A DNA stretch of 64,000 nt from Hevea brasiliensis (lineage: Eukaryota > Streptophyta > Magnoliopsida > Malpighiales > Euphorbiaceae), in the NCBI RefSeq assembly GCF_030052815.1, contig NC_079510.1, positions 24,860,823-24,924,822 on the forward strand, read 5' to 3'. The notes beneath the pieces were generated by a model. That model saw nothing but the letters and a program-made list of their open reading frames with translations. It made no database searches and was not told where the DNA came from. The position numbers and the translations under genes are program-made. Of the stretch, positions 1 through 11,454 are shown in pieces (position 1 is the stretch's first letter; each line of letters starts with the position of its first letter).

Positions 1-708
1 AGGTTGGATTTAAGAGAGCTGTATAGGGGATCAGCTCCCATATATTATGATTGATGTTACAGGGTGCGTGAGTGCTCCAAATTACCTTTTTGATGTTATG
101 ATGTGAAAATGTTGTTCATGTTGCATTTCACTCTACAGGGTGCATTAGTTCTAGATAGTTATAGAGATTATGGTTAAAATTGATATTTTACTCTCTGAGT
201 CGAACGCTCACTCCTGTTCAAAAATTTTTACAGGCCACAGGAGGATATTTTTTTGAGGTTAACCTGCTTTCTCCCTCGCAGGTCAATTATTACTGTTTGT
301 ATAAACTTGTTAAATCTTAGAATTTCCGCATGTGTTAGAAATGTTTATTTGATTTGGGTCTGTAAACTAAATTATTATTTTGGGACCTGTAAACTTAATA
401 TGCTATGCATGTTTGATGGATTGGATGAGGGAGCTGAGCTCCCATTTATTTTTATGTTGATGAGTATGTGGAGGGTGAGATGAGCTCCCCAATTGACTAT
501 ATATTATGTTTACAGGTCGGGTGAGTCGAAAACTCCCCGTTGATAAGTCCATTTTATGGCCGGACTCTGTTCGTTTGTTTTCTTGAAATTGGGCCCAAAT
601 GGGGCCTTAGAGTTGGGTTAATGAACAGTTAGGCTTACTACGGGCCTCGGGGGCTTTAGGCTTGCCCAGGTCCTAGTGCCGGTCCGGCCCATAGGTTGGG
701 TCGTGACA
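1..708 (+). mobile_element. Partial LTR (3' end), probable Ty3/gypsy
   Basis: The window opens inside a repeat that ends at 708 with tcgtgaca, the TG...CA type of end typical of plant gypsy LTRs. It contains internal near-repeats: agctcccat-type blocks at about 31-45, 430-450 and 480-490, and several 'acagg' blocks followed by gtgcgtgag/gggtgagtc. The C/G-rich stretch at 590-700 (gggcctcggggg, ccggtccggccc) contrasts with the AT-rich DNA that follows. No coding sequence is visible. The start lies outside the window, so family, strand and solo or full status cannot be fixed. Confidence 0.5.
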
Positions 709-1442
709 AATAAAATCCATCAAAATTATTTAATAATTGAAAAATTCTTCCATAGACAAATACTCTTTGATTTAATTAATCCAAGCTTCAATAAATTTAC
801 AGGATCCATTTCAAAAAATCTGTTTAATTATATTTCGTTGCGAGACTTAGCTATGAATTCAAATGACAGGTACAATATTTTAATTACCATTTTTTAAAGT
901 ATGTCCATATTTGCATTGGTCGAGGTAACAGGAAGGGAAATCAAGATAAATTCCTTGTTGAATGCAAGCTTAACAATGTCTTAATTTATAAGTGAATGAG
1001 AAACTACTTTCATGATGTTAATCAGTTCGTCATTCTTTTCCCTTTTCCTACTTCTTGAAAATACCGGCTATAATTATGAAAATTATTTATTTAAGTATTT
1101 GAAATTTATAGTTAAGAATTAGTAGAAATCCGGATAAATAATTAGTAAGAATCCTCATTGGATCTCCAATTCAATTTTAGATTTTAGGTCAGGAATTAAT
1201 AAGAATCTAAATAATTTTTAATTAATTAATAATACTTACAAGGGGAAGGTACTTGCATGTATTGGTGCATAGGATTAGTCAAAGTTATCTTTTTTAAGGG
1301 TCATTGGAGCCTATATCTATTGGATTCTCAAATTAAATTTCAATTGCCTTCCTATTAGCCATGATAGTTTGATTTGATTTTCTTATATTCGTTTTTTGGT
1401 GATATGTGGTTATTTTGCTACTTATAATATATTTTTTTTTGG
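709..1442. other. AT-rich intergenic DNA, nothing recognised
   Basis: Only short ORFs without familiar motifs. No repeat structure was recognised beyond general AT richness. Confidence 0.5.
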
Positions 1443-1454
1443 ATTCCTTCAAAG

Positions 1455-1939
1455 ATAAATTTTAACAACTGCCCCTAAACTTATCTAGTTGTAACATTAC
1501 AGTCTCTCAACTTGAAAATGTAACATAAAATCTCATCAACTTTTATATTTTACACTAAAATCCCTTTAACCTTTAATTACCAGTTTTTCAGTTAGACGCT
1601 GACGTGGATAGCTCCAGCATGGAGTTTAGTCAGTATTTTCCTTTTTTCCCTCAATCTATGTATAAATTGAATCATTCTCCTCTCTATAGATAAAATAATT
1701 TTTCACATGTAAAGCGAATAATTTTACACTTTGCATAGAAAAGGAGAGAAAAATATTAACAAAATACTATATGAGAGCTATTTACATTAATTTTTAACTG
1801 GAAAATCAATAATTGAAAGTCAGAGGAATTTTATTGTATAAAATTTAAAAGTTTAGGGGGATTTTATGCTATATTTTAAAGTTAAATAACTGTAATATTA
1901 TAAGCATATAAGTTGAGAGACAGTTATTAAAATTTATTC
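1455..1939. mobile_element. Fold-back MITE, Mutator-like by TSD length
   Basis: The ends are inverted copies: ataaattttaacaactg on the left and, read on the other strand, aataaattttaataactg on the right. The inverted similarity continues inward for about 200 bp per arm (for example tctctcaactt and taacataaaatct on the left against tctctcaactt and agcataaaatcc on the inverted right arm). The element is flanked by a perfect direct repeat, attccttcaaag, at 1443-1454 and 1940-1951. A TSD of 9 or more bases with long arms is the pattern of Mutator-like (MULE) elements. There is no ORF, so it is non-autonomous. Confidence 0.78.
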
Positions 1940-1951
1940 ATTCCTTCAAAG

Positions 1952-2224
1952 GATGTGAGCTCTCAAAATCAGCATCGTGTATTTGTATAGTAGGAGACGC
2001 AACAATAAGTGCCAAGGAAGGCGATATTGATTGTGAATCCTTGACAATTGACCAAGGCTTGCCGAATCCAGCATGTGGCTACTATGGATATTTCTATTCT
2101 GATTTGTTTCAACAAAAAACAAATATTGAAGGAACCCAGCTTTTCTTAATATTCTTCAAATGCTCTCGTATATATAACATCAAACTAGGTCTTGAATTTT
2201 ATGTTTTTGATATCTTTTTTTTAT
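1952..2224. other. Low-copy-looking intergenic sequence
   Basis: Less AT-rich than its surroundings and without recognised repeats. A 61-codon ORF at 2041-2226 starts at TTG and shows no familiar domain, so I do not call a gene. Confidence 0.35.
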
Positions 2225-2504
2225 AAGAAAGCTTAAATAAACCCTTGTACTTTTTAACTGATGTCCAAATAAGGTTAAAATTAACTTTTTGTCCCAATGA
2301 AATCCAACCTTTTAGTTTAAGTCCATTTAAGGTCAAACTTTAACAAATTTTAGAATTTGAGAATTCACAATATAAAATAATTAAAAAATAAGAGATTTAT
2401 TTTTTTTATTAGAATAAAGCTTAAATATACCCTTCTAATTCAACCCAAAATAATCTTTGAATCATTTATTTTAATTCTAATTATTTTTATATTATTGTAG
2501 ACTA

Positions 2505-2507
<3 letters not shown>

Positions 2508-2545
<38 letters not shown>
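2508..2545. repeat. (ATT)n microsatellite
   Basis: About 12 uninterrupted TTA/ATT units inside the fold-back element. Confidence 0.9.
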
Positions 2546-2546
<1 letters not shown>

Positions 2547-3310
2547 ATGTAATTAAATTTGTAATATATTTAAATAATTTTTATATTAAGAATTATGTTT
2601 AAATAGTTATTTAAAATAAAAATGAGATTATTATTATTATTATTTGGCCAAATTACTGTTATTCATGTTGTATGTACATTTTGATCCTAATAAAAATGTG
2701 ATGGGAGAATTTTTAAATATATTGTACTATAATTATGTGATTATAACTTAAAAAGGATTAATTAAAAGAGATATATTATTTCAATAAAAATTATAATTAT
2801 AATGATAATATAGTAAAAATATATTGTTTTCATAAACATGAATTAAATAGATTTTTCTGTAGGATTAAATTTAAATAATTTATTTTTTATATTTAAAATA
2901 ATTAATTAAAAATTTTCAATACATACCTTAACTTTTAAAATTTATTATATAAATTATTTAAATTTTAATCTCGACCTTGTAAAAATTTTTCAATTCAATG
3001 ATTTAGATAATTTCAATAAAATTTAATAAAATAAATCATACATGAAAATATATCCCTGAATGCGAAATTAATAAAAATTAAAAAGTTATGTTAAAATAAT
3101 TAAAATTTTATTCAAAATAGTGACACTTTAAAATAAATTTCCTCCAATTAAAATTTTCATTAAAATTATCAATGTTAACATATTTTAATAAGCATAATTA
3201 TTGTTTAAGGGCTCATTATTTTGATTATATAAAAAAAAGCATACACACCTTTTTTTTGGAGTGTGTACCTTTCGCACCGTTACTTTGAGTATAAATGGTT
3301 TTAAATTATT

Positions 3311-3980
3311 GGATAAATTATTATTTATTCTTCATATTTTAATAAAATTAATTTTTTGATTCGTATATCTTTGAAAAATATATTATTTAGGTCATATATT
3401 TTACTTTTGTTAAACTTTTTAATTCTTTTGTTAATTTTTTCATTAGTCATTATTGGTCAAACTATTTTTTAGTCTTTCTATTTTAGTAAAACTAATTAGT
3501 TAATCTATATATTTTAGAAAACATATTAGTTAATTTCTATAATTTAACTATATTAACTATTTAGTCCATAAGTATTTTTTATACTTAAACTATCGTAATC
3601 ATTTCCCGCTTATTTCTCTTTTATCTTCTCTTATTTCTCTCTCTCCCCATATTTTTTCTTATCTATGCCTGCACTTTTCTCCCTAACATTCTCACTTTGT
3701 TTTCATCTGTTGAAAAAAACAGTACAAGCTATCTATACAAAATAGTTAATTAGTTTCTTTAAATTCCTAAGTGATCAAAAAAAGTTATTTTCTAGTAGAA
3801 AAAATACAAATAGAAGGATTAAATAGTAGTTTGAATAGCATGAATAACAGAAAATTTGACGAAGGGATAAAATAGTTTGATAAAAGCAAAATAAAAAGAC
3901 TAAATAATATAGTTTTTAAAATATAAGAATCACATAGTTAATTTCGTTAAAATATAAAGACTAAATAATAATTTTCTCTA
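3311..3980. mobile_element. Fold-back element nested in the larger one
   Basis: The left arm (aaattattatttattcttcatattttaa...) is repeated inverted at the right (aaattattatttagtctttatattttaa...). Similarity continues through tatattatttaggtc / tatattatttagtct and onward for about 150 bp. It lies inside the 2225-4071 element, near that element's right arm. No ORF and no confident TSD. Confidence 0.55.
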
Positions 3981-4071
3981 AATTAAAAGGTTTAGTTTTA
4001 TTAGGACAAAAAATTAATTTAACTTAATTTGGATATCAATTAAAAGTATAAGGGGTTATTGGAACTTTCTT

Positions 4072-4848
4072 CCTATGTTTCTCTAAGAAGGTAGCATGAA
4101 TGCCTAAAATATTTGCAATTGGATTTCCCTTGATGAGTGGTCTGTTTTTATAGTTTTGATTTACAATCTTACTTTATTTTTATTTTTAAATTTATTGTAT
4201 TACTATTATACTTAATTTGATAAAAATATTTATTACTTTTTATGGTTTATTAGTTGATTAGTTTTTTTTTAGATTATATATATAATAAAATTAAATTACG
4301 AGTACAGATTAGAAGTATATACAACATGCAATGCATATTATATTAGATAATGCAGGTATTATTTAATTTTACATTTTAGATAATAAAAAGTATTATCTAA
4401 ATCGGAAACTGGAGATCATTAACTAAAATTAAAAGTGAAAAAAACAAAGGAATTAATAAAAAAAGAACTAATCTGAACTGGAAAAAAGCTTGAACCGCTC
4501 CATGAAACCCATTAAATGTCAAGAAGAAAATTTCTCAAATTTCAAAATCTATTACCCAAATAACAGATTTCATCAACAAAACAAAAAGAAGAGCAATGGC
4601 TGGATAACAATGTTCTTTTGCTTAATAAAAGGATCGCTCAAGAGGCGAGACTTTTAAGAGACAGTAGTCCAAGGCTTGAGAAAAAAACAGATCCAAAAGA
4701 CCAATGAAGGCATCATGGATGTTCATTTCTAGCCTTCAAGAGTCCACTTTGCTAAGCAGTTCTGGTATGGCTTGTTTTTAGAATACATTTTGATTTTTTT
4801 TTTCCTACTTGAAAGAGGCCTGTAATATGCATTTTGGTGAATTTTTTT
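4072..4848. other. Intergenic DNA, nothing recognised
   Basis: AT-rich at 4140-4480 and more balanced at 4490-4790. No ORF of note and no repeat matched within the window. Confidence 0.4.
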
Positions 4849-5361
4849 GGGTAAATTATAATTTAGTCTCTGAAGTTTTGTTAACTATATAACTTAGTTC
4901 TTTTAGTTTTAAAATCAAGTAATTTATTTCTTAACATTTTAATAAATTTATAAGTTAGTCTCTACTATTAAAATTCTAGTTAAGATACCGTTAATTATAG
5001 TAAAAATGATTAAAATGCCTTTAACTTCAATTTCAATCAGAAAATAATTTAGTCCTTAAGATTTTATTTTATAAACAATTTAATCCTTAAAATATGGTTA
5101 AACCTATAACCTAGTTCATATAATTTTAAAACCAAGCAATTTAGCTTTTGATATTTTAATAAATATATAAATTAATACTTGTTGTCGTTAGAATCATTGT
5201 TAATTCCACATTAAATTTAGTAAAAATGACCTAAATATTTTTAACTCCATTTTCCACCCAAAAACAGTTGAAAATTTATTTTATTAACTAACAATTTGCG
5301 TCCAGATTTATTTTTTTTTCTTTTTTTCTTATATATAAAACAATGTAATATAGTATATGAA

Positions 5362-5424
<63 letters not shown>

Positions 5425-6106
5425 TAATAATAAAAATGAATAAAATTTACAAAATTATAAGAACTTATTTATAAATAGTTATAATATTTAAGGATCAATT
5501 TGTAAATATGTGGATGCTTTTGTAATTAACAAAAATTTTAAAAATCTTAAAATAATTAATTCATATTTTTAATATTATAATTTAAATTTAGAAATTTTTA
5601 ATGTAACTTTACGCACATTTTAAAAAATACAAAGACTAAATTGCTAATAGAATAAAATCTTGAGGGCTAATTATTAACAAAATAAAACCTTAAGAATTAA
5701 ATTATTTTTGGATTGAAATTAGAGTTAAGAGCATTTTTATTATTTTTACTAGAATTAAAGGTAACTTAATTGACATTTTGATAGCAGGAGCTAACTTGTA
5801 GGTTTATTAAAATGTTAAGAGATGAATTTCTTGACTTTAAAATTATCGGGAAAAAGTTATAATTTTAACCATATCTCAAGGATTAAATTTTTATAAAATA
5901 AAAAAAAAGTAACTAAATTGTTTTCCTATTAAAAATAGAGTTAAGTGCATTTTGGTTATTTCTACTAAAATTAATTGTAACTTAACTGAAATTCTAACGG
6001 TATGCACTAACTTGTAGGTTTTTAAGGACTAAATTGCTTGTTTTAAAACTAAAAAAAATATGTTTTATATTTAACTAAATCTTAGGGACTAAATTATAGT
6101 TTACCT
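4849..6106. mobile_element. Fold-back element of about 1.26 kb with repeated internal arms
   Basis: The left end (ggtaaattataatttagtc, tctgaagttttgttaac) is matched inverted at the right end (ggtaaactataatttagtc, cctaagatttagttaaa). Each arm holds diverged copies of the same unit, with motifs such as ttagtcc(t/c)taag and taacttgtaggtttat appearing near 4860, 5050, 5690, 5830 and 6090. The centre carries a (TA)n tract. No ORF; non-autonomous. Confidence 0.6.
5372..5419. repeat. (TA)n microsatellite
   Basis: A long TA run at the centre of the fold-back element, where the arms meet. Confidence 0.9.
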
Positions 6107-6197
6107 TTTTTTTTAAAAAAAAAAAATCATTTTTAAGCCCTTAGATTTTTTTTTTTTTTTTGCTATTGAGTTTTCCACAAAAGTTTTGTGTAATTGA

Positions 6198-9100
6198 TGT
6201 AACACCCCCAGTTGCATAGCCTGGTAGATTTCACTGTTCCGGTGACCGGTGTCGGTCCGGACAATTAAGGGGATTAGGACCACACTTAAGACAACTTAAG
6301 AAGCCATAAACACAAATAATTAGTAATGTTTAATTAGTTGACTATAAAAAAGAAAAACAGAACATAAGAAGTTAAACGAGCCGAGAGTCACAGCAATGAG
6401 TGACCTCCTCGGGAACGACTGCGAAGTCATTTTAAACTCAAATTTCGAACCGTAAAAAGTGACGCTGCGGTCCTTAGGACCCTTATGAACACAGTGGAAA
6501 AGAGAAAATCACGAAAAAGAACTGTTAAGCCAGTCAAATAATTAGGTCAGGGAGCCGAAAGAAATATTGGATTATTTGCAAACCGGGATGAACCGGCGAG
6601 GGGCAAATTGGTCAATTGACCCCGAGAGCTGACTCCTGACCTAACTGTCAAATAAAATCGGAGAAATAAAAATTTTTGAATCAAGAATTAAATTAAAAAA
6701 CTAATAGAAAAAAATAAATAGAAAAAAAAAGAAAAAGAAAAGAAAGAAGTTAGAAAAGTCAAAGATGATGTCATAAAAGATTAATTAAATTAATTTATTA
6801 ATTTGGGAATTTTGGTCTTCAAAAATGGATAAAAATAAAAATTCAAAAACATTTTTTTTTGCTTCTTCTTTTGCTTTTCCCATAGCTCTCTCCTCTCCCT
6901 CTCTTCTTATTTTGTTCCACCATTTTTAAGCAAGAAAAGTTTGGAATTCTTGGTTCCTTTCCATAAATCCTCTAAATCCCAACCTAGAAATTTTATTTAC
7001 CAACCTTAAACCTTGTTGATTTCCCTTGAAAGGAAGTTTGAGCAAGATTAGGAAAGGAAAAAAAAAGAAGAAAATTGAGGAAGAGGAATTTCAAGTGAGG
7101 TAAGCAAGCTAAATTGCAAATTTTAGTTTATTGGTTATTTTTGTGGTTTGAGTAATCTAGAAATTTAATTAAAATCAAAAGAAAACATTTGTAGAGGACC
7201 AAAGGGAATTTCAGCCAGCCATGGATGTGGGAGAGTTTGATGTATTTTGAATGAATTAAATGTGTTAGTAAGTTTGTATGAAAGTGATAGTAAGATTGAA
7301 ATGCTTAAATGTGAATAAATACAACATTTTAGTGTAATTAGGGTTTGGAAGCTAGGGTTTATAAACCAAAATTTGGAGAAATGCATAAATGGCATGTTTG
7401 ACCTATTGTGAAGTGAAATAATGGTCAATTAAGACCAAATGGATTGTGTGGGAATGGTAGGAAATCAAACCAAATTCGTAGGTTAATGGTCATGCTGCTG
7501 GCAGCATGACCAAACCCACTTTGAAGGACCAAAACTCAAATTTTACAAGTCCAATTGATATGCCACCAATTGGAGATGAAAATAGACATAAAAGAGCACA
7601 ATTTTCATTAAGGAACCATGGCCAAAAACTGACCAAAACTTGGTGAAACAATTGACCAAAGTGAATTGATTGCAGGCTGCCACTGCACTAAACTGACCAA
7701 ATGACTGTTCATTTAGTCATAACTCGAGTTAGACAGGTCAAATTGACCTGAAATTTGGCCAGGAGTTAGAGGGCATATAGATCTAAAACTTTCATGAAGA
7801 ACATCACCCCAAATTATGTCATTAACCCATTCAAATTATTGAGCAAAGTTAGGTTACTAAACCTGCAACTCTGCAGAATTTTTAGTGAGCAGCAATGTTT
7901 GGATGGCTATAATTCCCTCTAGAAAACTCGGATTTAGGCGATTCTTGAACCGATAGAAACCTAAGACATAGTAGAAAATTTCACATGAAGAAAGTTAGAC
8001 CAAATTATGAACTTAACTTAATCAAATTACTGACCAAAGTTGGATCAAAATCTGCCAGAACCCAAAATACCAGTATAAACAGTACACGTGAACAGTAAAC
8101 TTATTTTGGCCATAACTTGAGCTACAAAACTCCGATTGAGGTGATCCAAAAATGAGAATACACTTAAGAAAATAAGGAACATTTTCTATGAAGGAAGTTT
8201 TGTTAAATTCCAACAGTAGATCGACCAATGGAATAGTGCAACTTCGGAGAACCAAAACCAAAAATTTGCAATTTTGCCAAAATGACCTAAGCTTTGAGAA
8301 AATGACCAAAACCAACAAGTTTAATGACCAAAATGTGGTATGTGGGTGAAGTTGGAGTTCCCATACCTATTAAGTCTTAGAAAGTCAACTATTTGACTTG
8401 AATAGTGCAGTAAATAGTAACCCGAAACACAAAATTTAAAGAACGTCGAATTTAGCACGTTAGAGCTAGGTAATTATGAAGCTAAATTTATTTTGGATCT
8501 GTGTTAAGTTCTAGTACTGAAACATTATAAAATTGTGTGTTTCAGTTGAAAAGAATATCGGGAAGGAACCCGAGGAACCGAGTCGAGGCTAAGGGACGAC
8601 TCGTTTGAGGTTTGTGCACAACATATACTTTTATAATCATCTTTTGCATATCGTTTTGAATAATATGAAATATCGGATTATGGCATTCTTATGATGTTTG
8701 ATCTAAATTGTTGAAAGTTATTATGTATATTTGAAAAGACAATGTTTAGCAAATTGTTAAGATAAGTTTTGAAACCACAGTGTCATGACCACATATTTGA
8801 ACACCTCACTAGCACGACTAGTGGGGGTAATTAGTTTTGAATTTTAATTCCTTCTCTGGAGAAGTGTTGAGGTGTGCCAGTAGAAGAGGATGTGAATGGA
8901 TATCCATATATTTGAGCTAGCTAGCCTTGTGATATGATTTCTCTTTAGCCTCTGGCTATTGAGATTCTATTTATTTCGAATGGCGTGATCTAACTGTGGG
9001 TTTTATGAAATGTGTTTTGATACTTTGAAATGAACTTGGTTTACATGTAAAATCTCACAATGCATGATTGTATTTAATTTTCATGTTTAGCCAAATTTTT

Positions 9101-9842
9101 GAATGAATGTGCTTTAAGCTTTGCATAAAGATTATTTTAGTATATTGTGCACCATTGAGTCCTAGTACTCAGCGATAGCTTTTATTGCTGTTGCAGATAC
9201 AGAGACTTAAGGAGTAGCAGACTGAGCTGCTGAAGTGTGTGAAGTCATCAGCTTGAAGCCTTCGGGTATAATTTATACCCTAACTGTAAATACTTCTTTT
9301 GATGTATATATTGCACATAAATGTATGGACATGTAAAAATGGGTCTTGAGCAGCTTGTACACAAATTTGTATGATTTAGTTTATGTTTCTTTTGATATAA
9401 ATTTGTAAGGTTGCGTATAAATTATTTTGTTTTTAATGAATATGAATGATATTGATTGACAGTATTTTGAGAACTATTGAACTTGTGAATTTTGAGAAAT
9501 CGACTGAGTTTGATTGTGAAATCGAAGTAGTGGTTGAGAAAAACTTTTAAAAGTGCTTTTTACAGGTATTCGAAGAACAGTTTTCTCAAAATACAGAGGA
9601 AACTCTGTCAAAATTTTTATAAAATTTGCGGAAAACTAAAATGGCCAAAAATATTAATTAGTTTTAATTTCAACTAAATGTTTTTAATACTTATTAGAAA
9701 TGCTCACCACTTGTCAAAGATAAGAAAATTGTTTTAAAATCCCTTGTAGGGTACTTAATGAATTATCGGTAGGTGAAGTTCGGTAGTTCATTAGGTATTC
9801 TACGGGATCATGTTATGCCTTACAGAGGGGTAAGGTGTGACA
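6198..9842 (+). mobile_element. Solo LTR of the Tekay-like gypsy family (3,645 bp)
   Basis: Starts tgtaacacccccagttgc and ends ggtaaggtgtgaca. It is flanked by a perfect 5-bp TSD, attga, at 6193-6197 and 9843-9847. It aligns from end to end with the LTRs of the complete element at 46766-59475, sharing the ggtgtcggtccggaca block, cattggtggcat-type block and catgttatgccttacag tail. No PBS or coding region follows, so this is a solo LTR left by LTR-LTR recombination. Short ORFs inside it are not credible genes. Confidence 0.92.
7488..7511. repeat. Perfect 24-bp inverted repeat in the solo LTR
   Basis: ggtcatgctgc, a 2-base spacer, then gcagcatgacc: an 11-bp perfect stem. The 5' LTR at 48039-48062 has it with one mismatch. 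Two other LTR copies keep only the 3' arm. Confidence 0.8.
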
Positions 9843-9847
9843 ATTGA

Positions 9848-10530
9848 GCTCTTAAATCTAATTTTTCAAACACATTTTTAAAAAAAAGAGTCAAACGTGT
9901 ATATTGCGTGCCTCGTTAAAGGTGAGTAGACGTTAAATTGCACAACACATTGGATCATCACTAATAGAAATAGTGTCATTTGTAGTGGGAGCAAAAACTT
10001 TGTAAGCTTACAAATTTGTTCCCCTCGAAAAAAAAAAAAAAAGCACATAAAGCCCTTAAGCTTATTTGCAGAGAATCTCAAAACTTCTCTGAAAAGGTTT
10101 TAATTGTTGAACAAAGTTTAAAATTTTTTTGATTCATTCATCTCATGACGATCATAACAATAATCTTTGCATTTGTATCAAATATTTCAAAGGACTTTAC
10201 ATCTTTAGAATCAGTAAGCAGTGTGTTTGTCCATCACTTTGAAATGTTAGTTTATGTTATAAATTATCAATATATGGTTGTCGTATGGGTACAATATATA
10301 CTTGTTGTATATGTAGTGGAGGGTTCAAGTTAGGTCTAGGGTTTAGTAAATTTAAGGAGACAATGCTTTATTTAAATATTTGCTATCCAATACTATTTGC
10401 ATGCATGTGTAGTTCGGTTCAAGTTAGGTCTAGGGTTTGTTTTCATGCTTTGTCTAATTTTGGAGGTTTTAATCTATTTTATCTGATATTATGTATGCAT
10501 TTATACTTAGGATAGGGGTTTTGTTTTGAA
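9848..10530. other. Intergenic DNA, nothing recognised
   Basis: Contains a direct repeat of about 23 bp (ggttcaagttaggtctaggg at about 10322 and 10417) and an A-tract at 10027-10041. Short ORFs without recognisable domains. Confidence 0.4.
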
Positions 10531-10935
10531 AAAAAAGATCAAATAAGCCTTTATACTTTTAGTCAATGCCAAATAAGTATAAAATTAATTTATTGGCCAA
10601 ATAAGTCTTATCATTTTTAATTAAGGTCAAATAAGTCCATACCTAATAAAATATTATTTTTCTAGTTTTTGAAATAATAAAATATTAAAAATAATAATTT
10701 TAATATTAAACAATTTTTATTCATCATATTTTTTTATTTCTTTTTTTTACAATTTTATTTTAATTAAAACCAATAAATAATTTTTAATATTTAAAATTAG
10801 GAAAAAAATAATATTTTATTAGGTGTGCACTTATTTGGCCTTATTAGAATGTACAAGGGCTTATTTGATCCAAAACTTAATTTTGGGTTTATTTAACACT
10901 TTACTGAAAGTACAATGGCTTATTTGGACGTTTTT
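10531..10935. mobile_element. Short fold-back element, about 400 bp
   Basis: The left arm gatcaaataagcctttatac and the inverted right arm gtccaaataagccattgtac match. The second unit (ggtcaaataagtccatac, then ctaataaaatattattttt on the left; ggccaaataagtgcacac, then ctaataaaatattattttt inverted on the right) extends the arms to about 140 bp. The TSD is not clear. Confidence 0.6.
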
Positions 10936-11089
10936 CCATTTTATTTTAGTTCTCATTTAGGTTGTATTTCACTTCTTTGTTAGGATTTTAAAGTTTTGAT
11001 GAGGATGCTAAGTAAAAGCACTAGTTATCTTTGGTATATTAGACCAAAAGTTGACATGACATTGTCTCTATTGATTCCTTATGTGATTT

Positions 11090-11390
11090 TGCAAAATGAC
11101 AAACTCATTTGTTAGGGTGGTTGTGCACCATAAGGGTAGGTTTAAGATAAGCAAATATCCATCCTATTTGGAGGGTAAAGTTAAGATGTTCCATGACACT
11201 TTAAATTTGGATTTGTTGTCATATCAAACTTCATATCTTAAATAAAGGACTTGGGTTTTAGGAGGATAAGTAGGCGATATTAGAAGATGGATCAAAGGGG
11301 AAGTTTGTTTAGCTTCATAATGATGCTTTTGTTGTGGAAGTGGATAAGTTAACAAGTAGTGGGGTTACATTATATGAAGACATTTTCTTC
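11090..11390 (+). pseudogene. Possible relic of a MULE-type PB1-like N-terminal domain
   Basis: One frame from about 11096 reads TNSFVRVVVHHKGRFK, then YLEGKVKMFHDTLNLDLLSY, followed by a stop. After frame changes come LHNDAFVVEVDKLTSSG and TLYEDIFF near 11310-11390. The order (a VVHHKG/GRF strand, a gGkV block, an LxxDAFVxEVxKL block, and an LY end) resembles the PB1-like N-terminal domain of plant Mutator-derived proteins. I judged this by eye. There are several stops and frameshifts, and no transposase core follows. It could be chance. Confidence 0.3.
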
Positions 11391-11454
11391 CTATCACTAT
11401 TCATTCCTCCTAATTCATACAATTGTATTTCCCCCTTAATGGAATCTTACCATT

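Larger units (their letters stand above)
2225..4071. mobile_element. Large fold-back element (about 1.85 kb)
   Basis: The left arm (from 2225: aagaaagcttaaataaaccc, then cttgtactttttaactgat and gtccaaataaggttaa) matches the inverted right arm ending near 4071 (aagaaagttccaataacccc, cttatacttttaattgat, atccaaattaagttaa). Similarity runs at least 100-150 bp inward. The interior is AT-rich, has an ATT microsatellite and houses a second fold-back. No clear TSD, so the ends are approximate. Confidence 0.6.
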
